Source of the DNA: Amphirosellinia nigrospora
Taxonomy: Eukaryota; Ascomycota; Sordariomycetes; Xylariales; Xylariaceae
Assembly: GCA_004123355.1 (NCBI GenBank)
Contig: SCHM01000004.1
Location: 3,008,316 to 3,072,315 of the forward strand
Reading direction: 5' to 3'
DNA: 64,000 bases
The notes below the pieces were generated by a model. The model was given only the letters and a program-made list of their open reading frames with translations, did no database searches and was not told the origin of the DNA. The position numbers were made by a program, and so were the translations under genes. Shown piece after piece: positions 12,563-25,400 of this stretch (position 1 is the first letter of the stretch; every line of letters begins with the position of its first letter).

Positions 12563-13801
12563 ATGACCATCAGGTTATCCGTTTCAACACTCATTCGAGT
12601 TCCGCGATTGCTTCCTCTCGCGCCATCTCGTCTCTCCACAGCCATGAGTACCAAGGCCATTGTTTATGTCGAAAAAGGCAAGGCTTCCATAGAGGAAGTG
12701 CCTATGCCAAAACTCCGCGATGACTATATACTCGTCAAGGTCAACGCCGTCGGATTAAACCCCACGGATTGGAAGCATGTCGACTTTGGTATTACCGATG
12801 CTGGGTCAAGAATTGGCTGCGATTATGCTGGTGTTGTTGAAGCCGTTGGCAGCAAGGTTACCAAGCCGTTCAAGAAGGGTGATCGAATTAGTGGTGTCGT
12901 TCACGGAGGGTGAGTATGCTTTTTAAGGTATTTTGAATTTCATAAATTCTAGGCTTCTGACTTCTTACAAGTGATCGAACCCAGCATGAGAATGGTGCAT
13001 TTGCCAACCATATTGTCGCAAAGGGTGATGTTCAAATCAAAACCCCGGCAAACGTCAGGGACGAGGAGGCTGCTACATTAGGTATTTCTATCGCGACAGT
13101 TGTAAGCACCTATTCGCCATCAATCACGTTAATTAATTGACATTCAAACAGGGCCAAGGCCTGTACCGTACCCTTGGTTTGCCGCTACCTAACGAAGCTA
13201 CTGAAGGCAGTCAGTATATCCTAATCTACGGGGAAGTACCGCGACCGGCATTTTTGGGATCCAGTTTGCCAGACTATCGGGATTGAAAGTCATCGCAACC
13301 GCCTCTCCCCACAACTTCGAATATCTCAAGTCACTTGGTGCTGACGCAGTCTTCGATTACAAATCGCCGACAGCAGCGGATGATATTCGTCAGTACACTA
13401 ACAATAGTCTGAAGCTTGCATGGGACTGTACCGGTTTCGGCGGGCCTATTATTGCTGGGTCACTCAGCAGCGAAGGTGGCAAGTATGCCTCTATTATGCC
13501 CATAAATAAGGAAGAGGTGGTTGCTGTCAACCCTAATGTGGATGGGCCGCATGTCACTCTGATGTACTCAATATTTGGCGAGCGATTTGTTAAAGGCGAC
13601 GAGACTCCAGCTAAACCTGAAGAGTTCGAGTTTGCCAAAACATTCTGGGAGATTTCGCGGCAACTCCTAGAAGAGGGCAAACTAAAGGCACCACGGACTA
13701 TTGTCAACAAAGGTGGTGATGGTTTAGAAGGGATTTTGAATGGGCTTGATGAGTTGAGGGCTAACAATGTAAGTGGCGGGAAGCTGGTTTATACTTTGTA
13801 G
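12563..13801 (+). CDS. Medium-chain dehydrogenase/reductase (quinone or enoyl reductase type)
   Basis: MDR-superfamily NADPH-dependent oxidoreductase, like fungal enoyl reductases and quinone reductases. The GroES-like half has GLNPTDWKH and GCDYAGVVEAVG. The nucleotide-binding half has LGADAVFDY and ends GGKLVYTL. Exons are 12563-12909, 12972-13101 and 13152-13801. The first 27 residues (MTIRLSVSTLIRVPRLLPL...) are basic and hydroxylated like a mitochondrial presequence. A second ATG near residue 28 starts the usual cytosolic N-terminus. One base appears missing in the GGGG run near 13231, just where the glycine-rich GGSTATG cofactor loop should be, and the frame changes there. The motif is clear on both sides. 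No zinc ligands typical of alcohol dehydrogenases are evident. Confidence 0.85.
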
Positions 13802-14793
13802 CCACCTAAGTACCTAGGTAACACATGCAAAGGCCTCATAGACACACAAGAAGAAATGCAGCACAATTAAAGTCCAGATGCCAGTTCTGACGAGGTGTAA
13901 GCCCAGGCATGTTCTAAATTAAAATGATTGGGATCAAACGTGCTTTGTAGCGTATGCGATGACTTGGAAAGAACCCGTCCCGGATACTTCCGAGTCTAAC
14001 GACATACAATATTCGCTTCACTACTATGTACGCTTTGGGCTGGCGATTGTAGACTTGGCTAAAACAAGAAATCTCTTGTCTTTATCGGGTTTAGTTTGCA
14101 GCCCTCCAATTCCCTTTCCCGAACTCTTCATAAGAGGGCGCTGCAATTGCAATGTTTGTAGAAAAGGTTGTCGAAGTTGAATACTTTCTGAGCATACCTG
14201 AAGAAACTGCTATTTCAAGTTGCCCAACCGTCGTCTACATTGGAATGGTTCGGATAGCCTTACTAAGTTTGCAGTAGAAGACACGGCAGCAGCCGTCCCG
14301 CGACAGTTTTAGCGGACATGGGTGCCCTGGAAGTGGGCAGGCTAAAAAGACCTATGGTCCTTAGTATACTCTGATGCATCGTGGTGGAGGGGTATCACAT
14401 CACAGGCTGAGTTGGCAATTGCCTCTAAGACTAAGAACCTTCACTTCGGGAGCGTATTGTAATTTCACAACTATTATACACCCTAGGTAGTTAAATATGT
14501 ATGGGTCTTCCAGTTCCAATGAGAGAGACAAGTGTGGAGCTAGATAACGAGGGTGATTTGTGCCATTGGTCATCTTGTCGATGAATGTTGAGGACGTGTT
14601 AAAGCCTTTGGGACCAGAAGTTCAGACAGCTGGAATTAATAGATGTATTTAGAAGGTACACATGAGACTAGATAAAATCGATACAAAACGGGCAGTAGGG
14701 TCGCGGGTGTTCTACTAGCTGGGTAGGTTATTGGAACAGCTCTTAGTGACTTATTGGGTGTGCATAAACCGGCCGCTATTCGTAGCCATTCTA
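13802..14793. other. Intergenic, nothing recognised
   Basis: Short open frames on both strands lack recognisable motifs. The region ends at the left TA of the MITE at 14792-14793. Confidence 0.4.
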
Positions 14794-15163
14794 CGGAGGT
14801 CTGGGCCAAAATCACCCATTATCCTTGACAATGGTGCAAAGTGCAAATAGAAAAGATTGTATACGGTGTGGCGGCTTGGCAAGCAGTCCATCGGGCCGCC
14901 GGCAGCCCGACAGCGTTAACAACAACTTTGGAAGCTGACTAGGCATCTACCCAACTAGATAAGCTAAGCCCTGAACTCCGCTGTAGCTAGCGCTTGCTGT
15001 GCCCCATTTGCGCTAACGTTATAGCGTAATTAGTGGTTCGTATTCTTAAAACTATTGCCGGCCCGAAACACTGCTCTCCAAGCCGTCATACCGTATACAA
15101 TCTTTTCTATTTGCACTTTGCACCATTGTCAAGGATAATGGGTGATTTTGGCCCAGACCTCCG
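14794..15163. mobile_element. MITE, 370 bp, Tc1/mariner-pogo type with TA target duplication
   Basis: The first 74 bases (from CGGAGGTCTGGGCC) are exactly the reverse complement of the last 74, ending at 15163. Similarity continues, with two transitions and then weaker matching, to about 110 bases. The element is flanked by TA on both sides (14792-14793 and 15164-15165), the target duplication of Tc1/mariner, Fot1 and pogo elements. The centre (about 14905-15050) has no transposase frame. This is therefore a non-autonomous foldback element mobilised in trans. Near-identical arms suggest a fairly young insertion. The two arm differences are G to A, compatible with light RIP. Confidence 0.85.
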
Positions 15164-15165
15164 TA

Positions 15166-16552
15166 CCCAATCCAGCAAAAAACCCGATGCAACCCCCATT
15201 TGCTTTTTCTACTCAAAGTCAGCCCAAGCCCTGTCCTGCCCTGTAATCGTTCTTATATACATAGTAAGAGGTACTTTATCCAGCATCTTGAACGTTAGCG
15301 TAATACCTGCCCCATATTCTACTAATTCAGGCATAGATTTATACCAGGTCCCCTAGAAACCCGACATGGGCTCCTAGACTTTTTGCTTCAATATTTCTTA
15401 AAATCTTTCACGAGGTGGACAACCAGTAATTTCGTGCATTGAAACCCCTGGTCGGACTGGCAACACCCCGCCCAAACTCCAGTGCTTCTATTGCGCTAAC
15501 ATTTGAGATGCCGGAGGGGTACATGTACTTACAGTTGTCTTGAAGATCAGAGACCAGTAGATGTGAATGTGGGATACAAAGGATCAAGTAGCAAAAGGGA
15601 TTGTGTCAGGAGGGTGCTACTGGGCATGGCCACAGTTTCTTTTTGGTTGTGACCCCTCACCCACGATACACCATGAAGAAGCCCCGAACTATATAGAGTA
15701 TGGATGTTAGCGGCCTATCAAATTCTTCAAATTAGGTCGAATGGTGGCGTGATAGGAGAAGTGGGAGCTATTCGGGCAAATGCACTCTACGATGCATCCT
15801 CTGCCGCGCGGTAAATCTTTTGCTTATGTCAATCGCTCTCTGAAACTTTACGATCATCAAACACTCATTCCCGCTCTCCTGCCGACACCCAAGCTGGCGA
15901 GCACAGTTGTTACTGATTCCGGATAGCAACGCCTGGCGCGCCCCAAGGAAAACCGTTTTCGGCCTTCTTATATTGGAGTGTTATTTTGCTCGCGTTGGCC
16001 CAAGTCCAGCAAGTTGTCTCCCAAAACCCCAAACACCCAGGTTGCGGATCAGAGAACCAAAAGTGTAACAGTCTTTTCGCCCCCAACAAGCTACCCGCTG
16101 CCCTGCCTGTGTGTACCAAATTAGACTAGTCACTCATAGCCCCTACAGCCATTATGCAGTCAGCGACAAAAGAACAAGCAGAGAAGGATCTAATCCTGGA
16201 GAGCGTGAGACAGTGATAGGCTTGCTTGGCGTCGATTGATTCGCTGCCCTAGCAGCCAACTCTGTGTATTGCAAGACGTTTGTTTTGCTCTGAGGTAATG
16301 AGACACGAATCCAAAGGTAATTGAAACGGCCCGTATCAGCTGATATTGAGTGTGGGTGCGAAGCAACTCGGTTGAAAATCCGACCACTTTATTCAAAAGG
16401 GGGTCGTCAGTAAAGTGCCATTTTCCTTGGCGACCCTCGACCAACATCATAACCTGTATTATCAGAAAGTTACACCCCAAACTAGTGCTACCGATACTTT
16501 CTTCCCTTGAGGTGAACTATACTGCGTAAAGAGTGAAGCTCGTTCTACGGAT
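15166..16552. other. Intergenic, nothing recognised
   Basis: Several open frames of 60-100 codons occur on both strands but none shows family motifs or convincing continuity. The right part must contain the promoter of the membrane protein gene beginning at 16553. Confidence 0.4.
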
Positions 16553-17715
16553 ATGAGCTTGTTACACATCCTCATTTTATCAACCCTTGCTGTAGCGGTT
16601 GCCTCGCAGCTGCATTTCCAAGAATGGTATCCTGAAAATGGCGGTTATTTTATTGCGGCCTTGAAAAACAATTGCGCTCGGAGTATAACGATTACATCAC
16701 CGGCAAAAATCCAAGCCACGATCGGGCTAAGGCAGCACTCACCAACCCAGTAGTCACTTGTATCTTGAGCAATGTGCCAGAGCAAGTCAAGGCCAATATG
16801 GCCTCAGCAGGCGTCGTGCTCGGCCTCATCCCTAGCTTGCTGAGTGTCATATCATCCAGCATTCCCGAGGTTGGACTCGTGGCGATGCAGCGACCACTGC
16901 TGGCTTTTCTTGCCGCCGCGGGCACCCCGGCCATCAACCCACTCACCTTTGGGGACTATACCGATCCGACGTCCGTTCTTCAACAGCACTCTACGCCCGA
17001 TATGCTGCCGCAGCTTCACTTAGGCGCCACAGCAAGATTCATCGTCTCCTTCCTCGAGTATATATTGTTGTCTGGCTCCGTGGCCAATAATATTCACCTA
17101 GCATATCAGTTGGGTGTGCAGTGTAATGTCGCTTGGTCTACTGAGACCTTTTGGATCCCAGCACTGTGGGGTATCATAGGCCTCGCCGTACACGTTGCTG
17201 GAAGTGCCCCCAGTGTGCGTTTACGAGTCTATCTGGAGAAAAGTAGTGCAGATCCAGCTTCGGCGTCGCGGAAGCGAGGCGCTATTGGAAGGGCCTGGTC
17301 GCTGTTGCGACAGGAATTCACGCTCTCGGAGGCGCAGCCGAACTCACAGTTAAAGGTCCGGGATGCCCAGTTGTGGTCGATATTCTCGATTGCTTTACAC
17401 TATACCGCCCAACTCGTGGTAATGTGGCAGATTCTAGCGAGCACTTTCGCCTTCTCTGCTCTACTGTTTATCTCCGCAGTAGACAGCTTCCCCATCGTGG
17501 CGAGATATTTCCTCGCCACGCTTGTCTGTCGCGTTATCATCCGGTACGAGTTGAGAGGAATGTGGAAGGTGATAGAAACTCCAAACTCCAATCTCTCAAG
17601 CCAAAAGTTACAGTTGGGAGAGACGTACAACGATTCTTCGTATGCCCTCATATCATATCCGGCTGCTAGTGAACCTCGTACTAGGGTGGATAAACGAATG
17701 CGTACTTTTTCATGA
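16553..17715 (+). CDS. Fungal integral membrane protein of unknown function
   Basis: A protein of about 385 residues that resembles a recurrent uncharacterised family of ascomycetes. The first 19 residues (MSLLHILILSTLAVAVASQ) are a signal peptide or first membrane helix. A short luminal part follows with WYPENGGYF and a conserved-looking cysteine, then TGKNPS and TNPVVTCIL. Hydrophobic helices follow around VVLGLIPSLLSVISSS, RPLLAFLAAAG, IVSFLEYILLSG, LWGIIGLAVHVAG, HYTAQLVVMWQIL and FAFSALLFISAV. The frame changes by one base near 16675, directly after the cysteine. The main frame from there to the stop is open for about 347 codons. No intron is needed. The C-terminal tail is hydrophilic. 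Transport or sensing roles would be guesses. Confidence 0.75.
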
Positions 17716-19318
17716 TCTTGCTGCGATGCAAAGTTAGGCTTCTTTCAAGAGTATATTAAGGAACGCATCGCTCCTCATGAGCTCCTTCATTTCGTTAGCG
17801 TACGAGCATTTGACATACAGGTTTCATTATACACTATAAGCGACTTCAGGGTTTATGTTCTTTATTAGAGTACAGACATTTTGTTTAATTTTTAGTATCA
17901 TCGTCCCTCACATGGCGTATTAGAGACCCTCACAACTTAGTGTTGGGAATTTGTATTTAGTCTAACATGAATTTGAAGAGTTGCTGAGCTATCCACAATC
18001 GATAATTGCCTAACCTTTCTTCATTCGAATGCCCACTCTGGCTCTTTCCAATAAAATTCCCCTGTAAGAACTTCATGGATTCCATCCCTCCCAGCCTCGG
18101 GGCCTGTGAGCGTGTTGAATATTACATAATGATGCACCTAAGATGAGTTTCGCCGATTGCATCGATGATGGCACTCTTGATGCTTTGCTCTAAGAGGTAA
18201 TCATGGCTCGATGCTATGTTGATGAGGTCTTCATTCTATTTTTTACTGTGTTAGGAGGAAGATCGACCATGGGTTATCTGTCTAGTACGCTAATGATCAA
18301 AATACGACTTGATGTATCTAACGTAGGTGAGGAACCAGACCAGGGTATCATCTCCTCAACGGTTCGAACAGATCTCCCCCCTCCTTCACCCAAACTCGCA
18401 CTAGGTGTAAACCCCAATCTCCGACAAGCCATATATCCCTGTGGGTGGACTTCTGTTGGTAATTATACTGCTGATTTGCTGCAGCATCATGGTTACACTA
18501 ATTATTGGCAAATAAAATATTCTATATTAACTTATCCCCACTGTATAATATGGCTCACTTCGGCTCTGACAGCTTGTGGAGCATCCTAGGAGGTTCGGTG
18601 AAGCCTTTCAGACTACTATATGCGCATGATACACTGCTTCCATGACGGGTTCGATTGACAGGGGTTTATATCTCCTGGTATTAATATTCACACCTTAGTA
18701 AATTTGGCAAATTACAAACAAGCAATCCCTCAGGCGAGTAATGCAAAACTAGGTGTAGTGTTTCGATAATCGCTCCGGAACATCGTTGAAGTTGGGTAGA
18801 TCATCACAATTGGATTTATGCGGGAGCAAACCAATGAGTCAAGCCGGGCCTTGAGAGTAGCACATAAGTTACACGAAGTTTTAGTTAGAACTTAGTATTC
18901 TTACCTACATAAATTGATACTAAGCTTAAGGAAAGCGTTTCTATATGATAAGCCTAATACCTGTACGGTGAGGAGTAGGTTGTTGGGACCTTCTAACGCT
19001 GTTTCGTCTAAGTATCTCTTGCATTTGGCAGCTTCGCTGTTTTGTCGAGGTATGGGAAACTAAAGCGACTCATTGACCAACAACCCTTCACGAAATGGGC
19101 TTGCCCGTAAAGATATCATGTGCATTTAAACTCGGTGTTATTTTGATGGCTAAGTTTTCACTAGCTATAGAAAGTATGTGCATTTTGCCGTCGCGTGAGA
19201 CAAGTCAGACGACAGCACAGTCTCTGATCCAGATATCTAAGATTGATACAGAGATTATGCGCTCATACACCCAAATAAATTCACAATTCTACCATATTGA
19301 GGACTTTTAGCCATCACC
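17716..19318. other. Gene-poor stretch
   Basis: The longest frame (128 codons, 18203-18589 plus) has no recognisable feature and a composition expected of chance. No repeat was detected by eye. Confidence 0.4.
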
Positions 19319-19663
19319 ATGGACACTCACAGCGAAATAGCTGTTAATGATCCACTACATACAGAAGTATTCTTACAGATAGCCATGTATGTTCGTAGTC
19401 TGTCTGCCAAGGTTGTTATTACCTGCGCTGATTCCAGGGACTGGATGATCACAATTCTGGGTATCGTGAACATTTCACTAGCTGAGATGACCGCGGTTGA
19501 TATTAGAGCTTTGAACGTGGAGGTCTACAACCATATTAGTCAATTTTCTAATAAGATATACGATACTATTATGCTTCTCAAGAGAACTGCAAGGCCAAAT
19601 CCTCTGAATGCCAACAACCTCTTGGCGAAGCCGAGGCTCGTCCGCCCTCGGCCTCCCCGATGA
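19319..19663 (+). CDS. Possible small protein, 114 residues, unrecognised
   Basis: The frame opens with ATG in the context CACCATGG, close to an ideal eukaryotic start. It encodes an acidic, partly amphipathic segment (MDTHSEIAVNDPLHTEVF...) and then a basic, proline-rich tail ending PRLVRPRPPR. No signal peptide, no membrane helix and no known domain is seen. The good start context and the sharp change from acidic to basic composition are the only reasons to list it. It may be a chance frame. Confidence 0.3.
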   Translation: MDTHSEIAVNDPLHTEVFLQIAMYVRSLSAKVVITCADSRDWMITILGIVNISLAEMTAVDIRALNVEVYNHISQFSNKIYDTIMLLKRTARPNPLNANNLLAKPRLVRPRPPR

Positions 19664-21067
19664 GGCTCCTTCCTAACACGTTTATGACTTAAGTAGATAT
19701 ATCACCCCGCCGCCATATAGGTCGGTGTGGGACAAAGAGTCCTACATATTGCGGGCCAAGGCGTGTTAAGCCCCCCTTTTTACCCGCCCGGCATGGAAAT
19801 CCCTGTACAAACCCTCCGCTCGGATACCGGCCAATTGCATCATCCTAGCAATCGTTCGCAGGGACAAGGGAGATTGTTGTGTGCCTAGAGAACGGAGTGG
19901 AACACGTTCCCATACTACCACGCGGCAGTGGAGCAGACGATGCCTTAGGTTACTGCTTGGCAGCGCCAGGGTCTCAAAGACAACCCAACGAAACGAAGTA
20001 CCCAAGTTGAAAGCCACCTTTGCATCAAAAGCGACGCATTTCCCAGACACATTGACTCTCCTCCAATGCCCTGTCACAATTCACACTGTTGGTGTCTCCC
20101 GTCTGATTTATTGTTATTGCACAAGGAGAAAAAAACCCTACCCACGGCTAGGGCGTATGGCATATATCGGCACGGGCCTCTGGCCTGTGCCTATAACCCC
20201 TGGATGCCGAGAGTTGTTCCGTAGTGTTCTTCGACATAAATCGAATGAACTTGAAACCTCGATTATTGCTCTTGGATATTTTAACTTTTTTCTATTTATA
20301 TGTTGGTTAACGAAAGGATTGTGTGTATATAGCATGTTACGGCTACGAGGGTGGTTTTAGAGATCTTCACGCAACAAGTATAAATAACCTGCTCCATCAT
20401 AGGGTCCCTAACTGTCACAAGGCGTCAGATAGAGGGCTTAGCATCGGTTCAAATTGAAAAATAAGCAACTATAGTGCCAAGGGTTTATGAAGATTTCAGG
20501 TTTTAATTCTCCAGGAGGAAGGATTCCGTGCCCTTTCATGTCCAGAATTCTCCTCTCCTTTTCTACAGCTTCGCAGAGCTTCGCAGACCTCCGCAGACCT
20601 GAAGGTCTTAGTGCTCGAGTTCAGCTTTAGTGTCTGCTTAAAACTCACGATAACTTCGTACGACTGCCTCAGCCTCGTAGGGTAGTGTTTAGCGAGCTCC
20701 GTGCTAAATCCATATGACACCGTCTCTACCCTCAATCCGTGTAACAAAGACGTTAGCAATACTTGCGAATAGCACCTTGCCTCAAAAAGCTACGGTTCAA
20801 CAGTGCAATATTTGACATTCGGTATGGTACAAAGGTGTCGGGTCTGCTAAGTCATCGTGGTGGTGCAGCAACCTCCCCTTTCTAGCTGCCGTCTAATCCT
20901 AACCACTAACCATTCATTTTGCTATTATTACTTAAACTACACTGGGTTGATAATGGGTTCTTTTCGCTCAATACAGAAAAGGACCAGGCATCACCACGAT
21001 AAGTCAACAGGCCTTGTTGTACCAACTACTCAATTTGCTACTTCATGATCCACGGATACATAAGATA
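19664..21067. other. Intergenic, nothing recognised
   Basis: Frames of 65-160 codons overlap on both strands without motifs. A small direct repeat around 20572-20602 is built of GCTTCGCAGA and CTCCGCAGA units. Some phrases such as those near 20150-20220 are GC-rich and could be old repeat remnants, but no boundaries are visible. Confidence 0.35.
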
Positions 21068-22400
21068 CTAAGAAGTGTCTTTGGAAATAGGGCGAGCATC
21101 TTCAAATAGTCCCCGAGGAATGTTCTCATCCTGACCAACAGCTTTAGCAAACTCTGCCAACCATGCCCACCTGACCTTCTCTACCCAGCCCTTCTCCATA
21201 AACGCATTGGCGGTATTAGGGAAAAACTCAGCAACGTTCAGGAATGAGACGTCATGCGCGGGGACAAGTAAGATATTGTCGTGGGCGTCCAGTTCTTGAA
21301 GTCGTTTGATCGTCTCGGCCATCTTCGACACATCTGCGTGAACACTATCGGCATTTCGGCTCGGCTGGTAGAACGGGGCTTGCCTTCCACTGGGTAAAAG
21401 CTGGTCGAAGATCTTGCAAACGCATGGCGTATGTGACGTCGGGTTGAATGGATTCGGCAGAACATTTTCAGGAAGCGGGCGCCATGGGTGGGGACGAAGT
21501 TCCTCCCTCCTGGGAATGGCATCGCCACCATTAGGATGAAACTATCGGGGTTACTCGTGACCCTCGCGAGTCCACACATGTGGCCGAAGCAGTGGCCTGG
21601 GGTGTCAAGTAGGAAGAATGAGCCGTCGCCGAAGTAGTCAACGGCAGGAATCCTGCCGATCTTTAGGGAAGAATTGGCAAAGTCTATTTCTTCCACCTCA
21701 TGGCCGGCGACATCAGTTTCGTTGAACGAAGCAGCTTCCTTAGTAGATAACCAGGAAAGAAGCGCTCTTTAGTTCCAGCTCCTATATTATCTTTGTCTGC
21801 TGCTCAAATGTCGACATATCGCCAACTGCAAACCTCAAAGTTAGTAACCGCATTCAAACGTAATGTATGTAAAGTTTAAAAGCCCCGGGACAATAAGTTA
21901 GCCCGAAATGAAATCTCGTGCTCTGAATGATAGCCACCAGCGCAAACTAGGTTGGTAAATTAAAGAGATGTGGGTATTGAAGCTCCAAGATTGGCAAAAT
22001 AAGAGGGAAATGGTTCTAGGAATCCCTTACTGGTCAAAGTGTGAATGGGACCAAACCACGCCCTCTATGCTTTTCGTATCAACCCCATTCTCATGCAGGA
22101 ATTCCTGGACGTCTTTCGGCACGACAGGTGTCGCCCTAGTTTTTTAACAATACTCTCGTACAGAGGCTTCGGCCAGTTTTCCCAGTCCTTCTTGAGCCCA
22201 AGATCAAAAACTAGGGTTCGATCTTTTGTGGGATTTTGGATTAAGAAGGAAAAGCAAGGCGTAGCAAGGTACTCATGCCCACGATAGCCGGCTCCACGAA
22301 CAAGTTGGTTTTGAGACCCTTTATGGTGGCACCATTGTTGATGATTGAGACGTTCACAAGAGTTTGACGGGGGAATGTTGAGATCCGGGGGAGTCGCCAT
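21068..22400 (-). CDS. Metallo-beta-lactamase-fold hydrolase
   Basis: An MBL-fold metal-dependent hydrolase of roughly 370 residues, of the type including lactonases and lactamases. The N-terminus is [11 protein letters not shown], followed by [20 protein letters not shown]. The metal-binding motif HSHFDH (HxHxDH) lies near 22055. The second motif [15 protein letters not shown] contributes another histidine, and LLVPAHDVS near the C-terminus supplies the last. The gene ends [14 protein letters not shown]. At least one intron follows the HxHxDH exon (donor GTAAGG near 22034). The frame changes at about six places, nearly all one base missing in short G or C runs (for example near 22375, 22275, 22133, 21750 and 21533). 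Motifs persist across all frames. This is therefore probably a real gene in error-prone sequence. Substrate unknown. Confidence 0.8.
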
Positions 22401-25400
22401 GGTGAGGTTCTTTGGCTGCCAAGGTCGATATTTGCTCTCACTCGTCTGGTAAAGAAAAATGAAACTAAATTGTATTGGTTTTCGTGTGTAGCATATTACG
22501 AGGCGATCACTGAGCCCTTATATGCACGGTTAGGCCTAACGTATTTATAAGGAAGAGCTAACGAACCGCAATTTCTGGGTCCTTCGCTCAAGCATACGTA
22601 TATCCATGACGAGGGTCTAATTGTCACTCGGGCCAGCCACAGGACATGACCATGAAAGCCACATAGAGTCTTGGAGGCCGATTTCATTCCGATCATTATC
22701 GTGGGCTGAGACATAGGCAGGGTGGTAGAATAGCATCAACCCTCTCGAGGAGTGAAGTCAGAATTATCAAACCAGAGCCTCAAGAGACCTCAAAAAGATT
22801 ATTAGTTGAATCAAACTCCGATTTCCAAGCACTTGGACACAAGCCTTTGTCACACTAGCAGTAGATTCCGACGTTGATGACGGCAATATGAGGCAATACC
22901 AATTCCATCCCCACGTTGCAATATAATTGGATTTGATTGTACTCGAGTACCCGAAAATTAATAGTCGCTGTATTTTGTTAAAGAAATGCACTCCGCAAAG
23001 TCGATACTCTTCTTGATACGCCAAATTCCGTCAAGAAATACTGTGAGCCGCTTTCCATTGTCATCGAAGCGAACTGGATGAATGTAAACGTCATGGCACA
23101 ATAGAACCACGTACAAAGTCCCCAGGACGCGTAGCACTGTTCCCGCATTTTCCAGCACAGATAAATAGCTAACGAATGATATGATTCATTAAATATAACC
23201 GTTAACTCCACCGACAATTAGTGATACTGATTGGCGTTTCCTAAGGACTTTTAGCACCAATCTTATATCTTTAGCGGACACTAACGACGGCGGCTCAATG
23301 AAGCAGCAGCTGAAACAAAACAGTAGGTATCCAGTTTGCTTGTGCAATAGGAAGATCCATTAACCCGTTAACTGAAGACAACTACCGACCTAACTACTCT
23401 TGAATGGGCCGATGACCCGTTCGCTCTCTCTTCCATGGGAAGAATGACTAGAGCCAAACGAAGGATCCTTTGGGCACTTTATAGCAGCTTACCGAGGTAC
23501 TAAGGGGAATAGGGGCAGCATGGTTAAATGCATAAACTCGATTAAACGACTTATCCTTTTCTCCAAGTATACATCTTTTCTACCAATGCATACTTTATAC
23601 CTCCCAGTGCTACAAAAATAGTGTCGACTTGGAATTGAGTTTTTAACTCTCCTGGCTGCTGCAGAGGTGTGTTTCTTTCAGCTACCTAGCCCTAGATGCG
23701 AATGCAAGAACATAAGCTAGATACATATATGGAAGGTAACAAGAATGTAAGTAGACACTTAAGGTAGCGATGTCCACCGACCGGTACACTTGACCTGGTG
23801 CAGAACTTAGTACGCATTGCCTTAGCTAATTCAAAACTAGTAGACTTCCTTAGATAGTCCAAAATTACGTCATAAGATATAAAGGCATTAATTGGATGTA
23901 ACCTCGGTCTGTCTTCAATACATACTCCGTGCAAGCAGTGAATGCGTAAATATTATAGCCCAGCTCTTGTTTGTCAAAGGAAGCAGATCTGAACTTGAGG
24001 TACTAAATAAATACAGATTAGCAACTAACAAAAGGTCTTGTTAACTGGCTTCTCTCCATTCTGTTGCGACCCTAAACGAGCCAGAGGTGGGCGAGACCAG
24101 CGCTAGCCTGCCAAGAAGGCCTAGACCTACTTAAGTACTTACAACTCAACCCTTGCACAAGTGCATCTCCAGTTTCTGCTTTTCCATGCTGCTGCGATAG
24201 TTATAGTTATCAAGTAAGTGCTGTCAAGACATAAAAATTTGTTCGTTTCCTTTGATAGCATAGCTCTCCCTAATAGAGTCCCTGATGGGCTTGGAGGAGG
24301 AGCATCAGCGAGCACATAAAACTACCAGACAAGGCAACAGACAGTGTCACAGCTCTAGGCAATGCCAACGTAATGCCTCACATGCACGCAGTAGTATTCA
24401 CTTGACCACATACAAAATAGGTCGAATAGTATACCTAAAGTAGCAATCCGATATCAATCTAGGCGAACGAACCCCTCACTGCCCACCATGTTCACATCCA
24501 CTCAAAGATTAGTGCAATCCAAAAACCAGGGTATGACTGGGAGATCCAACTATACTACAGATCGGTCTCCCAGATGAATAATCGTGTAGCCCGGCGCTAG
24601 GGGTGCTGGCAGGGAATTTTTGGTGGGAATTTTGCTATGTCTACTTATCGACCAGGGGTTGTTGAGTGGCAAAAAGGCTTCGAGACTACTTAACCAATGG
24701 CTATTTTCCGACTCGAATTCATATAACAGCCTCGTGAGTAGTAGTACTCTTGCTCTTTCAGTTTTAGCACGGCACTACAAGTACATGATTACCATTCTGG
24801 AGACCTGCACGTGGAAGAGTTTAAAGTAACCTTCCGTTCTGGGTGGGCCTGATACAAAGCTTAGTATGCTTGATTTGGTAGAATGGGGCAAGTACTGAAC
24901 TAAGCAGGATTACGTGGCAAGCAGCCTTACCATCTTATGCACAATCCTTTTTGGCGGTTGACTGGAATTGAGACGCGACTTTACGTTGCTAACTGCGACC
25001 ACACCTTCGTCGTTCGCACCTCGTTGCCTGGGTTGAAATCTACGGCAATAATACGCGCATATCTAGCCCCGATTAATACATACTAAGCTTACCAAACACA
25101 TTGCCTCGACTATCTAGTTGAAGCATAGTATGAAGTCACCCAGTAGGTATTTGATAGGACGATTGGGAAATGTTACCGGAGTAGGTGAGATGCCACCATC
25201 ATCCACCACTACGGACCGATGGGGGCAAGGGACCTTTTGCCTTGATAAGCTTATGAACCCCATTCCTTCACGCCTCTTCATCAAACTAACGCGTGTGACC
25301 GACACCCGACAAGGGTTTGACGCACATCTGAAAAAAACGGCCTTGAACGATTGGTTGTTATTTATATCCTACTAGGTACTTATAACGTTTTGGGTGTTCA

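Noticed and set aside
15033-15356. 107-codon plus-strand frame
   Set aside because: It overlaps the right arm of the MITE and is explained by the inverted repeat.
18203-18589. 128-codon plus-strand frame
   Set aside because: No domain, signal or neighbour context; start codon context is poor and composition looks random.
9767-22400. A complete secondary-metabolite cluster
   Set aside because: No synthase, synthetase or pathway regulator is present, only tailoring-type enzymes.
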